Assembly (NCBI GenBank): GCA_016871355.1
Contig: VFZC01000002.1
Coordinates: forward strand, 1-64,000
Direction: 5' to 3'
Length of the DNA: 64,000 bases
Origin: Actinomycetota bacterium
Lineage (GTDB): Bacteria; Actinomycetota; Acidimicrobiia; Acidimicrobiales; Ilumatobacteraceae
The position numbers were made by a program, and so were the translations under genes. The notes under the pieces were generated by a model. It was not told the origin of the DNA and ran no database searches. It was given only the letters and a program-made list of their open reading frames with translations. Positions 1 to 7,389 of the stretch are shown in pieces; positions within the stretch are counted from its first letter, which is position 1; every line of letters begins with the position of its first letter.

Positions 1-2
1 GT

Positions 3-707
3 TGGTACGACGGCAACCCGGCGAATCTCCACAAGTTGCCTCCCAGCGAAGTGGGTGCCCGCTATGTGCGCCTCGCCGGTGGACCCGACGCCTTACTGCA
101 GGAGGCTCGACGTTGTTTCGCCGAGGGCGACTACCGGTGGGTCGCGGAATTGGCGAATCATCTGGTGTTCGCCGATCCGTCGAACGTGGAGGCGCGTCAA
201 TTGCAGGCCGACGCACTCGAGCAACTCGGATACCAGAGCGAGTCGACCACGTTCCGCAACGCGTATCTGATGGGAGCACAGGAACTTCGTCAGGGTCCAC
301 CGCAACTCGGCAGTTCGGAAGTTCGTGGGCGCGGACTACTGAAGGCGATGACGATCGAGCAGGTGTTCGACACACTCGCGGTGCGTCTGAAGAGTGAAGC
401 CGTTGCGGGCGTGAGGCTGTTCGTGAACTGGACGTTCCCCGACATGGCCGGAACTCCCGACGAGAAGTGGGTGCTCGCACTCTCCAATCGGACGCTCTAT
501 TCGGTGCAGGGACGACATCAGGACGAGGCCGATGCCTCGATTCGCCTCGATCGCTCGCTCTTGCTGCGGATCATTGTGCAAGAAACGTCGTTCGCCGACG
601 AGATCGGGGCCGGCACCATCGCGCTCGATGGTGATGCGGGGGCGCTCTTGACGGTGTTCGGCAACCTCGACGTGTTCATGGGCAGCTTCCCCATCGTCGA
701 ACCCTGA
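3..707 (+). CDS. Linear alkylsulfatase, C-terminal part (5' end outside window)
   Basis: The frame is already open at the window edge and reads WYDGNPANLHKLPPSE, a stretch typical of class III alkylsulfatases (SdsA1/BDS1 family) just before the dimerisation domain. The visible 234 residues hold that helical domain (about 10-105) and an SCP2-like C-terminal domain (about 115-234) that in this family binds the alkyl chain. The metallo-beta-lactamase domain with the zinc ligands lies upstream and cannot be checked. Known family members hydrolyse primary alkyl sulfates such as SDS to the alcohol and sulfate. The gene ends 20 bp before a large palindrome that could terminate it. Family call firm; substrate inferred. 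Confidence 0.85.
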   Translation, partial: WYDGNPANLHKLPPSEVGARYVRLAGGPDALLQEARRCFAEGDYRWVAELANHLVFADPSNVEARQLQADALEQLGYQSESTTFRNAYLMGAQELRQGPPQLGSSEVRGRGLLKAMTIEQVFDTLAVRLKSEAVAGVRLFVNWTFPDMAGTPDEKWVLALSNRTLYSVQGRHQDEADASIRLDRSLLLRIIVQETSFADEIGAGTIALDGDAGALLTVFGNLDVFMGSFPIVEP

Positions 708-727
708 CCCCAAACAGTCTGAGGGTT

Positions 728-782
728 GTGGTTCTGGGTGAAGAATTCGCTGGAATCCAGCGAATTCTTCACCCAGAACCAC
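728..782. repeat. 55-bp perfect palindrome, repeat family copy 1
   Basis: Two 27-bp arms (728-754 and 756-782) are exact reverse complements around one base. The core is CTGGGTGAAGAATTCGC. Related palindromes occur at 17247-17296 and 18682-18736. It lies between the alkylsulfatase stop and the DoxX-like start. It could act as a terminator or be a dispersed repeat; there is no T-tract. Confidence 0.9.
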
Positions 783-803
783 GAAGAAATCTAGGGTTGG
801 GGG

Positions 804-1148
804 GTGGACACGTTGTCGAAAGTCTTGGCGATCATCCTCGCGATCGTCTGTGTCGTCACGGCCGTCGCCGACTTCAAGACCATCCCCCAGGTCATCCAGA
901 CCATGGAACGCCTCAAGCTTCCGTTGCGGATCATCCCCGTGCTCGGTGTGGCCAAACTCGCCGGGGCATTCGGCCTCGTCATCGGCCTGTCCATCGATGC
1001 GCTGCTCGTGTATTCGGCGATCTGTCTCACCGTGTACTTCGTGCTCGCCACATGGTTCCACTTACGCGTGAAGGACGACTTGGTGGAGACTGCTCCCGCC
1101 GCGACCCTCTCACTCGTGAGCCTGGCCACTCTGCTCACCGCCATCTAG
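804..1148 (+). CDS. DoxX-like integral membrane protein
   Basis: This 114-aa protein has four hydrophobic segments (about 3-22, 45-62, 67-85 and 95-113), with the short loops and the KLAGAFGLVIGL segment typical of DoxX-like proteins. The GTG start follows the palindrome by 21 bp and no strong Shine-Dalgarno sequence is visible. Family members are small quinone-associated or redox membrane proteins, mostly uncharacterised, so no substrate can be named. It stands alone and converges on ppa, whose stop is 9 bp away. Confidence 0.7.
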   Translation: MDTLSKVLAIILAIVCVVTAVADFKTIPQVIQTMERLKLPLRIIPVLGVAKLAGAFGLVIGLSIDALLVYSAICLTVYFVLATWFHLRVKDDLVETAPAATLSLVSLATLLTAI

Positions 1149-1157
1149 GCGATGGAA

Positions 1158-1637
1158 TCAGTGCGGGTAACGCGCCAACGCTGACGTGATCTCGGCCTCG
1201 GCGGCCGCTCGACCTTCCCAACCGCGAATATTCGTTTCCTTGTTGGGTTCGAGCAACTTGTACACCTGGAAGAAGTTGCCGATTTCACCCAAGAGGTGCT
1301 CGGGGAGATCTTCGATGTCTTCGTAGTCGGCGAAACGCGGATCGCGAGCCGGCACACACAACACCTTGGCGTCTCCACCGGCTTCGTCTGCCATCCAGAA
1401 CACCGCTACCGGTCGAACCATTACGTGACAGCCCGGAAACGTGGGCTGGCTCAACCACACGAGCGCGTCAAGCGGATCTCCGTCGTCACCCAACGTATTG
1501 GGAAAGAAGCCGTAATCGAGCGGATACTGCGTGGCCGTGAACAGTGTGCGATCGAGCCAGATCGCACCCGAGTCGTGATCCATCTCGTACTTGTTGCGAG
1601 ACCCTTGCGGGGTCTCGACCACCATCTCGACTTCCAC
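1158..1637 (-). CDS. ppa: Inorganic pyrophosphatase, soluble family I
   Basis: Cytoplasmic enzyme hydrolysing pyrophosphate to two phosphates, which pulls biosynthetic reactions forward. The 159-aa length fits bacterial family I. The signature DGDPLDALV (residues 52-60) supplies the magnesium-binding aspartates D52, D54 and D57; the N-terminal RNKYEMD and the later DPRFADYEDIEDLP are also family hallmarks. It lies 4 bp downstream of the tetR-type gene on the same strand, so it may be cotranscribed with the MFS-TetR pair although its role is housekeeping. The ATG start gives the standard N-terminus. Confidence 0.96.
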   Translation of the reverse strand: MEVEMVVETPQGSRNKYEMDHDSGAIWLDRTLFTATQYPLDYGFFPNTLGDDGDPLDALVWLSQPTFPGCHVMVRPVAVFWMADEAGGDAKVLCVPARDPRFADYEDIEDLPEHLLGEIGNFFQVYKLLEPNKETNIRGWEGRAAAEAEITSALARYPH

Positions 1638-1641
1638 GACG

Positions 1642-2256
1642 TCAGGAAGCGAGCATCGCGCGGATGGACACCAACGTGGCCTGCACCCAGTCGCTCTGAT
1701 CTTCGCCAGTGATGTCGGCGTAGATGCGACCGAGAAGAAGCGACTGGAAGGCCGAGGCGATTCCCGGCAACGACACGGTCGGGCTGATGATGCCGCGATC
1801 CTTCATCATCTGCAGCGTCTCGGCGAGGTGGGCCGTTCCTTCGGACTGCGCGTTAGCCAGTGACGCGGCCAGGGCCTTGTTGTGTTCGCTTGCGGCGACG
1901 AGGGCGATACGGCGACGGCGGCGAAGTCGCGCAGCCTTGTCGTCATCGGCGTTCAGAGCGATCTCGATGTAACCCATCACTTGCTCGAACTTGTCGCTGC
2001 CCAACAGAAACGACCGCAAGATTTCCATTTCCTTGAGCGTGTCTTCGAGGCCACGATCGACTTCGACGGTGGCGATCAGACCACCACGGCTGCCGAAGTG
2101 GTGGTACACCGAACTGCGCGACACACCCGACTTCTCGAGCACTCGATCGAGGTTGAACTTCACCGCGCCGTACTTGTCGAGCTCGGCGCGAGCGAACTTC
2201 TTGACCAGAGCCATCGTCTGGATGCCGTCAGAACGCTTGCGAAGAGGGGTGACCAT
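1642..2256 (-). CDS. TetR-family transcriptional regulator
   Basis: Predicted ligand-responsive DNA-binding repressor of 204 aa. The N-terminal helix-turn-helix spans about residues 36-61 (LEKSGVSRSSVYHHFGSR), the best conserved part of the family; the C-terminal ligand domain is divergent. An AGGAG ribosome site lies about 8 nt before the ATG. It starts 9 bp after the stop of the upstream MFS exporter gene, so it probably controls its own operon with that transporter, as TetR/exporter pairs commonly do. The ligand is unknown. I saw no clear inverted-repeat operator in the short upstream gap. Confidence 0.88.
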   Translation of the reverse strand: MVTPLRKRSDGIQTMALVKKFARAELDKYGAVKFNLDRVLEKSGVSRSSVYHHFGSRGGLIATVEVDRGLEDTLKEMEILRSFLLGSDKFEQVMGYIEIALNADDDKAARLRRRRRIALVAASEHNKALAASLANAQSEGTAHLAETLQMMKDRGIISPTVSLPGIASAFQSLLLGRIYADITGEDQSDWVQATLVSIRAMLAS

Positions 2257-2265
2257 GAGGCGCTC

Positions 2266-3558
2266 CTAGGCAGTGTGTGCCGGCGCCCCGACAGCCGGAC
2301 CGATGTACTTCGGTCGGAAGAACAGTGTGAACACCACACCGGCGGCGGCAATGCAGATCGTGGACACCAAAAGAGGTTGGCTCGACGTGATGCTGGAGGT
2401 GATGTAGCCCACCAGGATCGACGCCGGTACCTGAGCCAGGTTCTGCACACTCGAGAGAACTCCGAGGGCCTGACCCTGCTGGCCCGGCAACGCCGATCGG
2501 CTCACCAAACTCGACACGTTCGCGATCGAGAGTCCGTTCGACGCCGTGAAGAACGGAATGATCGCGTAGATCCAGAAGGTGGTCGATGTTGGCGTCACGA
2601 AGTACAGAAGCATCATCAACGCCAAACCGAAGAAACTGAACCGGAGCACCTTGTAGTCAGCGAACGACTTGGCGATACGGCCGACCAGCACGGCTTGCGA
2701 GAGTGCGATGAATAAACCGACGATGGCGAAGTAGTCACCCGTCTTCGAGGCGCTGTAACCGAATTCGTTGCGGAGATACACGCCGAAGAACGTCGTGAAG
2801 AACGTGAAGCCGGCGTTCCACAAGAAAGCCGAGGCCAGAACTACCCGCAAACGATCGGACGAGAAGCCTGTGACGACGTTCTGAACCGATCGCATCACGT
2901 TCAGCTTGGTCTGTGCACTCTTCTCGCGGAGTGTCTCGGGGAACGCTCCGAGTATCAAGGCGCAGTTGGTGAGCGACAAGATGGCCGCGAACCAGAAGGG
3001 CGTGGTGGCGCCGAACCAATCGGGCGTGTCGAACAGCCCGTAGAAGCTCGTGTTGGGAGAACTCAGTTTGCCGCCCAAGTACGGACCGATGATGAAACCG
3101 AGGCCGAACGCGGCACCGATCAAACCAAAGTTGCGCGCGCGGTTGGAGTCGTCACTGATGTCGCCAATCGCCGCTTGGGCAACGGCGATGTTGCCGCCCG
3201 TAAATCCGTCGAGGGCGCGGGCCGCGAAGAGCAAGGGAATGCTCGCGATGCTGATGCCAATGGCGAAGAGCATGTAACCGATCGCCGTTCCGAAGATCGA
3301 CAGCGCCAGAACCGGACGACGGCCGAAACGATCTGATAACTGACCGAGAATCGGTGCCGCGACGAACGAAGCGAACGGGTAGGCGGCCTGCAGCCAGCCG
3401 AGCATGATCAGACCCTCGGTGAACGACCAACTCTCCGGGGTCACCCGAAACGGCGACCCCGGGCTGATGAGCAACGGAAAAACCGGAATCAGAATTCCGA
3501 AACCGAGCAGGTCGAGAAAGACCGTGAAGAAGACGGAGAGGAGGGGCTTACCGCGCAC
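2266..3558 (-). CDS. MFS transporter, DHA1 (TetA-like) drug:H+ antiporter family
   Basis: A 430-aa membrane protein with about twelve transmembrane helices. The N-terminal LDLLGFGILIPVFPLL is a DHA1 motif, and the loop between helices 2 and 3 carries motif A (GQLSDRFGRRP, residues 72-82). It probably exports a small hydrophobic compound by proton antiport. It is the first gene of a minus-strand group with the TetR regulator and ppa. The GTG start gives a short N-terminal tail before helix 1. Substrate unknown; tetracycline resistance should not be assumed. Confidence 0.88.
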   Translation of the reverse strand: MRGKPLLSVFFTVFLDLLGFGILIPVFPLLISPGSPFRVTPESWSFTEGLIMLGWLQAAYPFASFVAAPILGQLSDRFGRRPVLALSIFGTAIGYMLFAIGISIASIPLLFAARALDGFTGGNIAVAQAAIGDISDDSNRARNFGLIGAAFGLGFIIGPYLGGKLSSPNTSFYGLFDTPDWFGATTPFWFAAILSLTNCALILGAFPETLREKSAQTKLNVMRSVQNVVTGFSSDRLRVVLASAFLWNAGFTFFTTFFGVYLRNEFGYSASKTGDYFAIVGLFIALSQAVLVGRIAKSFADYKVLRFSFFGLALMMLLYFVTPTSTTFWIYAIIPFFTASNGLSIANVSSLVSRSALPGQQGQALGVLSSVQNLAQVPASILVGYITSSITSSQPLLVSTICIAAAGVVFTLFFRPKYIGPAVGAPAHTA

Positions 3559-3582
3559 GAGACGACGGTAGTCGCCGAGCCC

Positions 3583-4704
3583 TCAGGCCGAGACCATCCG
3601 TTCACCGCGACGGTCGTACGCGATGTTCGACGCCATGAGGTGCTGATGCGACCCGACGGCATCGCGATACAAACGCGACAGAACGCTCGAGTTGAACAGC
3701 GCGCCCGCGCCGGCGAAATGGAACAGGTGCGTCACCGCGCCAACTGCAAGCTCGGTCGCGTAGGCGATGACGCCACCGAGTCGTTCGTTACCCGCCACCG
3801 TGAGGGTCTCGCCCCGCCGAAGCAGCGCATCCACCTCACCGAACTCGGACAGCCCGAAACCACGCGCGGCTTCGATCTGGATCTGAGCCTTGCCCACTTC
3901 GTACTTGAACGCTCCGCGATCGGCGAGTCGACCATCGAGTCCGCGTGCCTTGCCCCGCGAGTACGTCACGATCTCGTCGACGAAGCGCTGGCACACACCG
4001 AGGGTGAAGCCAAGGTTCTCGGCCGCCACGTAACCCTGATACGAGAGCGCGAACATCGGGCCACCGCGTTCGATCGGAGCGAACGGATCGATCGAGAGGT
4101 GATCGGGCACGAACACCCCGTCGGCGATCACGTCGATGCTTCCGGTTCCCTTGAGAGCCATCACGTTCCACTCCCCCGTGACGGTCACCTGTTCGGCCCG
4201 CACGATGAGGATCCGCGGGCGCGGCTTGTCGCCCTCGCTCAACGCTGTGAGGAGGATGAACTCGGAGTGCGGAACGCCGCTCGCGTATCTCCAGTGTCCG
4301 TTGAGTTGGTAGCCGCCATCGACTCGGATGAATCGTCCCGAGGGCGCCGACACCGCAGCCATGAACGGACACGCATCATCGGCGAACAACTCGGCAACTC
4401 CGGTATCGGCGAGCCGCGCACCAGCCATTCCACACGCACCAGCGTGATTGAAACCCGTCCACGCGGCCGTGGCGTTGCGGTACGACAGCGCCGAGAAGAA
4501 GCGAAGCTGATCGGCCAGTAGGAGAAGATCGCCCCCCACTTCCACCGGTGCCTTGATCATCGGAACCCGGATCTCACGCATCACGTCGACGAGTTCGATC
4601 GGTGCGCGACCGAGTGAGTCGGCTTCCTCGGCGAGCCGGTCGAGACGATCGGCACTCGATTCGATCTCCGACACGATTGCCTCCACCGAACGCGCAGAAC
4701 GCAT
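3583..4704 (-). CDS. Acyl-CoA dehydrogenase-fold flavoprotein, possibly a flavin monooxygenase
   Basis: The 373-aa protein has the acyl-CoA dehydrogenase layout: helical N-domain, beta-domain (about 120-220) and C-terminal four-helix bundle. The C-terminal SHQHLMAS segment and the neighbouring genes resemble two-component hydroxylases of the HsaA/DszC type more than beta-oxidation enzymes; this is inference. I chose the ATG at 4704 because it overlaps the upstream SDR stop by one base (TGATG), implying translational coupling. No flavin reductase gene is visible nearby, which a two-component monooxygenase would need. Last gene of a four-gene minus-strand operon in a ring-catabolism-like cluster. 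Confidence 0.78.
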   Translation of the reverse strand: MRSARSVEAIVSEIESSADRLDRLAEEADSLGRAPIELVDVMREIRVPMIKAPVEVGGDLLLLADQLRFFSALSYRNATAAWTGFNHAGACGMAGARLADTGVAELFADDACPFMAAVSAPSGRFIRVDGGYQLNGHWRYASGVPHSEFILLTALSEGDKPRPRILIVRAEQVTVTGEWNVMALKGTGSIDVIADGVFVPDHLSIDPFAPIERGGPMFALSYQGYVAAENLGFTLGVCQRFVDEIVTYSRGKARGLDGRLADRGAFKYEVGKAQIQIEAARGFGLSEFGEVDALLRRGETLTVAGNERLGGVIAYATELAVGAVTHLFHFAGAGALFNSSVLSRLYRDAVGSHQHLMASNIAYDRRGERMVSA

Positions 4705-5483
4705 CAGAAGACTCCCTCGTAACTTCCGCCATCGAGCTGAATGCTCTGACCACTGAGATAACTGGCCTGCGCCGAACACACGAAGGCGAACGTGTCGCCC
4801 AACTCGTGAGCCTGACCGAGCCGACCGGCCTTGATGGAAGCGATCTGTTCGGCACGGGCCTGCTCGTACGAGATTCCCTTCATCTTCATCGCCACCTGAG
4901 CCATCTGCTCCTGTCGCGCGGTGTCGAATCGCTCGGGCAACAACTGATTGATCGTCACGTTGTGTTTGGCGACGTCCTTCGACAATCCCTTGAGAACGCC
5001 CGTGAGTCCGAGTCGAGTGCCGTGGGACAGACTCATCATCGAATTGGGCGACTTCACCATGGCCGAACTGATGGCCACGATGCGACCGAATCGACGCTCG
5101 ATCATTCCGGGCAACACGCGTTGAACGAACGACAGCGGTCCGACGATTCCCTGCTGCACTGCCCGATCCCATTGCGACGAATCGAGTTGGCCGAACCGAA
5201 CCGGTGACGGCCCTTCTCCGTTGAGCAACACGATGTCGGGGCTCTCGCAGGCAGCGAGTAGCGCATCTTGAACATCGGTCGTGGTGGAGTCGCCGACCAC
5301 CGCGCGCGTTTCCACTCCGAACATCGACGCGATCTCGGCAGCGGCTCGCTCGACATCGGCCGCCGTGCGTCCGTTGACGACGACGTTGACTCCTTCACGC
5401 GCCACGCTGTCGGCGCAGGCGCGTCCGAGTCCACGACTCGATCCGAGCAGAATCGCCCAACGGCCGCGGATTCCGAGATCCAT
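4704..5483 (-). CDS. SDR-fold protein with altered catalytic motif
   Basis: A 259-aa short-chain dehydrogenase/reductase-fold protein related to 3-oxoacyl-ACP reductases. The cofactor loop GSSRGLGRA (residues 14-22) is present, with NGR after beta-2 suggesting NADP(H). The usual YxxxK is replaced by SHGTR, so both catalytic Tyr and Lys appear to be missing, although a serine precedes them in ISSAMV. An SDR subgroup lacking the perfect tetrad is known, so it may still act on a substrate or serve another role. It overlaps the acyl-CoA dehydrogenase-like gene by one base and follows the dioxygenase gene by 4 bp. Confidence 0.85.
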   Translation of the reverse strand: MDLGIRGRWAILLGSSRGLGRACADSVAREGVNVVVNGRTAADVERAAAEIASMFGVETRAVVGDSTTTDVQDALLAACESPDIVLLNGEGPSPVRFGQLDSSQWDRAVQQGIVGPLSFVQRVLPGMIERRFGRIVAISSAMVKSPNSMMSLSHGTRLGLTGVLKGLSKDVAKHNVTINQLLPERFDTARQEQMAQVAMKMKGISYEQARAEQIASIKAGRLGQAHELGDTFAFVCSAQASYLSGQSIQLDGGSYEGVF

Positions 5484-5487
5484 GGCG

Positions 5488-6444
5488 TCAGCGGAGCCCG
5501 AGTGCCTCGCGCGCGGCAGCGATCTGCTTCACGTCGGGTGGATTCAAGAACGCTTCGGGCGGATCCTTCGGGCCCCACACCGAGAAACCGGCCGGGCCAT
5601 CGGCGCCTTCCCAATCGTCACGGCGATGCACGCGATCCCACTCCGCGTCATCGACGATCTGATCCATGTCGGAGAAGAACTCGAACATGTTGCCGGCCGG
5701 ATCGGTGAGATACCAGAAGACGTTCGAGCCAAGGTTGTGCCGACCGACTCCGACCACGTTCGCCGAAGGATTCTCGGCGAGCACCGCCGTGCCGGATTGG
5801 CCGACGGCATCGATGTCGTCGACTTCGACGGCGTAGTGATTGAGGTACGACGTGGGCCCGGGCTGGATCAGCAGGTTGTGATGATCGGACTCGACGCGCA
5901 TGAACGTGAGAGCGCCCTTGAACATGCGGTCGGAGACGCGGAATCCGAGGGTGTTCACGTAGAAGTCGGCGGACTGCTTGAACATCGGAGTGGCCAACAC
6001 CACGTGTCCCACGCGGCGAGGTGCCGGCGGAGTCTGGCCGACCACTGCGTCAGCGCGCTCCGTGGTTCGGATTCGCTCACCGGGCCCGTTGAACGAGCGG
6101 CGCTGCGGCGGCACCAGCGGGTGTGGGGCACCGACATCGATCACGATCGCGTGACCGAACACGGGATCGACACACGAGAGTGTGGTTCCCGACACGGATG
6201 CAGCAACTCCAACGTCGGCCAGACGCGCGGACAAAGTGGCCAGGTCGGCTTCGGTCTCGCACGACATGTGCAGTTTCGACAGATGCCGATACGGACCTTC
6301 CTTCACAGTTATCTGGACGGGGCGGTCGGCCGTACCCAGAACATCGGAACTCGTCCGAGTCATGCCCCGGCGAATCCAGAAGTCGAACGTTTCACTCGGA
6401 TTCGGTACCGAGAGCTCGATGTCGAGCAATCCATTGAGGGCCAT
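5488..6444 (-). CDS. VOC-family extradiol-type ring-cleavage dioxygenase
   Basis: A 318-aa two-module vicinal-oxygen-chelate protein resembling catechol 2,3-dioxygenases. The C-terminal module keeps a 2-His-1-Glu metal triad: H147 (RRVGHVVLA), H203 (LNHYAVEVDD) and E255 (GNMFEFFSD); the N-terminal module lacks it, as in known two-domain extradiol enzymes. It would cleave a catechol-type ring using Fe(II) and O2. The ATG at 6444 overlaps the upstream stop by one base, which fixes the start over an upstream in-frame extension. Second gene of the minus-strand operon; substrate unknown. Confidence 0.85.
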   Translation of the reverse strand: MALNGLLDIELSVPNPSETFDFWIRRGMTRTSSDVLGTADRPVQITVKEGPYRHLSKLHMSCETEADLATLSARLADVGVAASVSGTTLSCVDPVFGHAIVIDVGAPHPLVPPQRRSFNGPGERIRTTERADAVVGQTPPAPRRVGHVVLATPMFKQSADFYVNTLGFRVSDRMFKGALTFMRVESDHHNLLIQPGPTSYLNHYAVEVDDIDAVGQSGTAVLAENPSANVVGVGRHNLGSNVFWYLTDPAGNMFEFFSDMDQIVDDAEWDRVHRRDDWEGADGPAGFSVWGPKDPPEAFLNPPDVKQIAAAREALGLR

Positions 6445-6806
6445 CAGCTCTTCTCCTGCTGATCCATGGTCTCCCACACCTCGGCGAGCGCGCGCGACGC
6501 GCTCACGGCAACGGGCCAACCGGCGTAATGTGCAACGTGAGTGATCATCGCCTCGAGGGTGTCGCGTGAGATTCCGAGATTGCGCGCCCCACGGAAATGC
6601 AAGAACTGTTCGGATTCACGGCCGAGCGCCACCAGCACGGTGCACGTGACGAGTGATCGCTGCTCGAGCGCGAGACGCGAGTCCTGCCAGATGTCGCCGA
6701 AGAGATGGTCGATCGTGTGAGCCATCAGGTCGGGGCTCACCCCTTTGGTGGGCGGGGCCCCTTTGAACAGTCGGCCCGCCAGTTCACGTCCTTGTTCGCG
6801 CGTCAT
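6444..6806 (-). CDS. Carboxymuconolactone decarboxylase-family protein
   Basis: A 120-aa all-helical protein of the CMD/AhpD superfamily. The segment ALEQRSLVTCTVLVALGRESEQF followed by GARNLGISRDTLEAMITH matches the family core (quoted in part only for identity). It lacks the CxxC pair of AhpD peroxidases, so it fits the decarboxylase-like branch better. First gene of the operon with the dioxygenase, SDR and ACAD-like genes, and divergent from a MarR regulator; the context supports a role in degrading a ring-cleavage product. The exact reaction cannot be assigned. Confidence 0.85.
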   Translation of the reverse strand: MTREQGRELAGRLFKGAPPTKGVSPDLMAHTIDHLFGDIWQDSRLALEQRSLVTCTVLVALGRESEQFLHFRGARNLGISRDTLEAMITHVAHYAGWPVAVSASRALAEVWETMDQQEKS

Positions 6807-6827
6807 CGAATCCCCCTCTCGGTGAGA

Positions 6828-6845
6828 TAGTACGATGTCGAACTA
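6828..6845. promoter_or_regulatory. Probable MarR operator in divergent promoter region
   Basis: TAGTACGATGTCGAACTA is an 18-bp inverted repeat (14 of 18 positions symmetric) in the 70-bp gap between the CMD-family operon and the marR-type gene. Its size and position suit a MarR dimer controlling both directions. The regulator assignment is inference. Confidence 0.6.
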
Positions 6846-6876
6846 ATTTGAGTCAACCGAACTTTGGGGAATCGAC

Positions 6877-7389
6877 GTGAGCGCGAACGAGATCATCGAC
6901 GACACCATCGCCACCTGGCGCGACACGCGCCCCGACCTCGACGTCACGGGCATGGACCTCGTTCTCCGCATGACGTCGGTGGTCCGGATCAGTGCGGCCC
7001 GCATCCACGAACAATTGAGCGAGTTCGGCATCACTCTCGCTGAATTCGACGTATTGGCGACTCTGCGTCGTTCGGGAGCCAAGGCCGAACTCACGCCGTC
7101 GCACATCGCCGAAGTCGGCATGGTGAAGCCGAGCGGCCTCTCCCATCGTCTCGGCCGCCTCGAGCGAGCCGGGCTCATTTCGCGATCCGTCGACCCCGAT
7201 GATCGCCGGAGTGCTCTCATTCGCATCACACCGGCCGGACGCCGGATCGCCGACCGTGGCATCGAGATCATCGCCGATGCTCACAACCAGATGATCAGCG
7301 GTCTGAGCGCAACCGAACAGCGGACGCTCAGCCGGCTCGTGACTACGCTCGTCGACGACGTCAGTGCAGACATCGAGGTGGGGACGTGA
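6877..7389 (+). CDS. MarR-family transcriptional regulator
   Basis: A 170-aa winged-helix regulator. The DNA-binding core runs from about residue 50 to 115: a recognition helix in GMVKPSGLSHRLGRLERAGL and the wing DPDDRRSALIRITPAGRR, both characteristic. MarR proteins usually repress aromatic catabolism or efflux genes until an aromatic ligand binds. The GTG start has a GGGGAA site upstream. Its 3' end overlaps the PEP-utilising gene by 4 nt (GTGA), so it is first in a three-gene operon and divergent from the dioxygenase operon. Confidence 0.92.
   Translation: MSANEIIDDTIATWRDTRPDLDVTGMDLVLRMTSVVRISAARIHEQLSEFGITLAEFDVLATLRRSGAKAELTPSHIAEVGMVKPSGLSHRLGRLERAGLISRSVDPDDRRSALIRITPAGRRIADRGIEIIADAHNQMISGLSATEQRTLSRLVTTLVDDVSADIEVGT

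Noticed and set aside
336-1061. Minus-strand open frame across the palindrome and two genes
   Set aside because: Shadow of the alkylsulfatase and DoxX-like genes; its translation is charged and repetitive.
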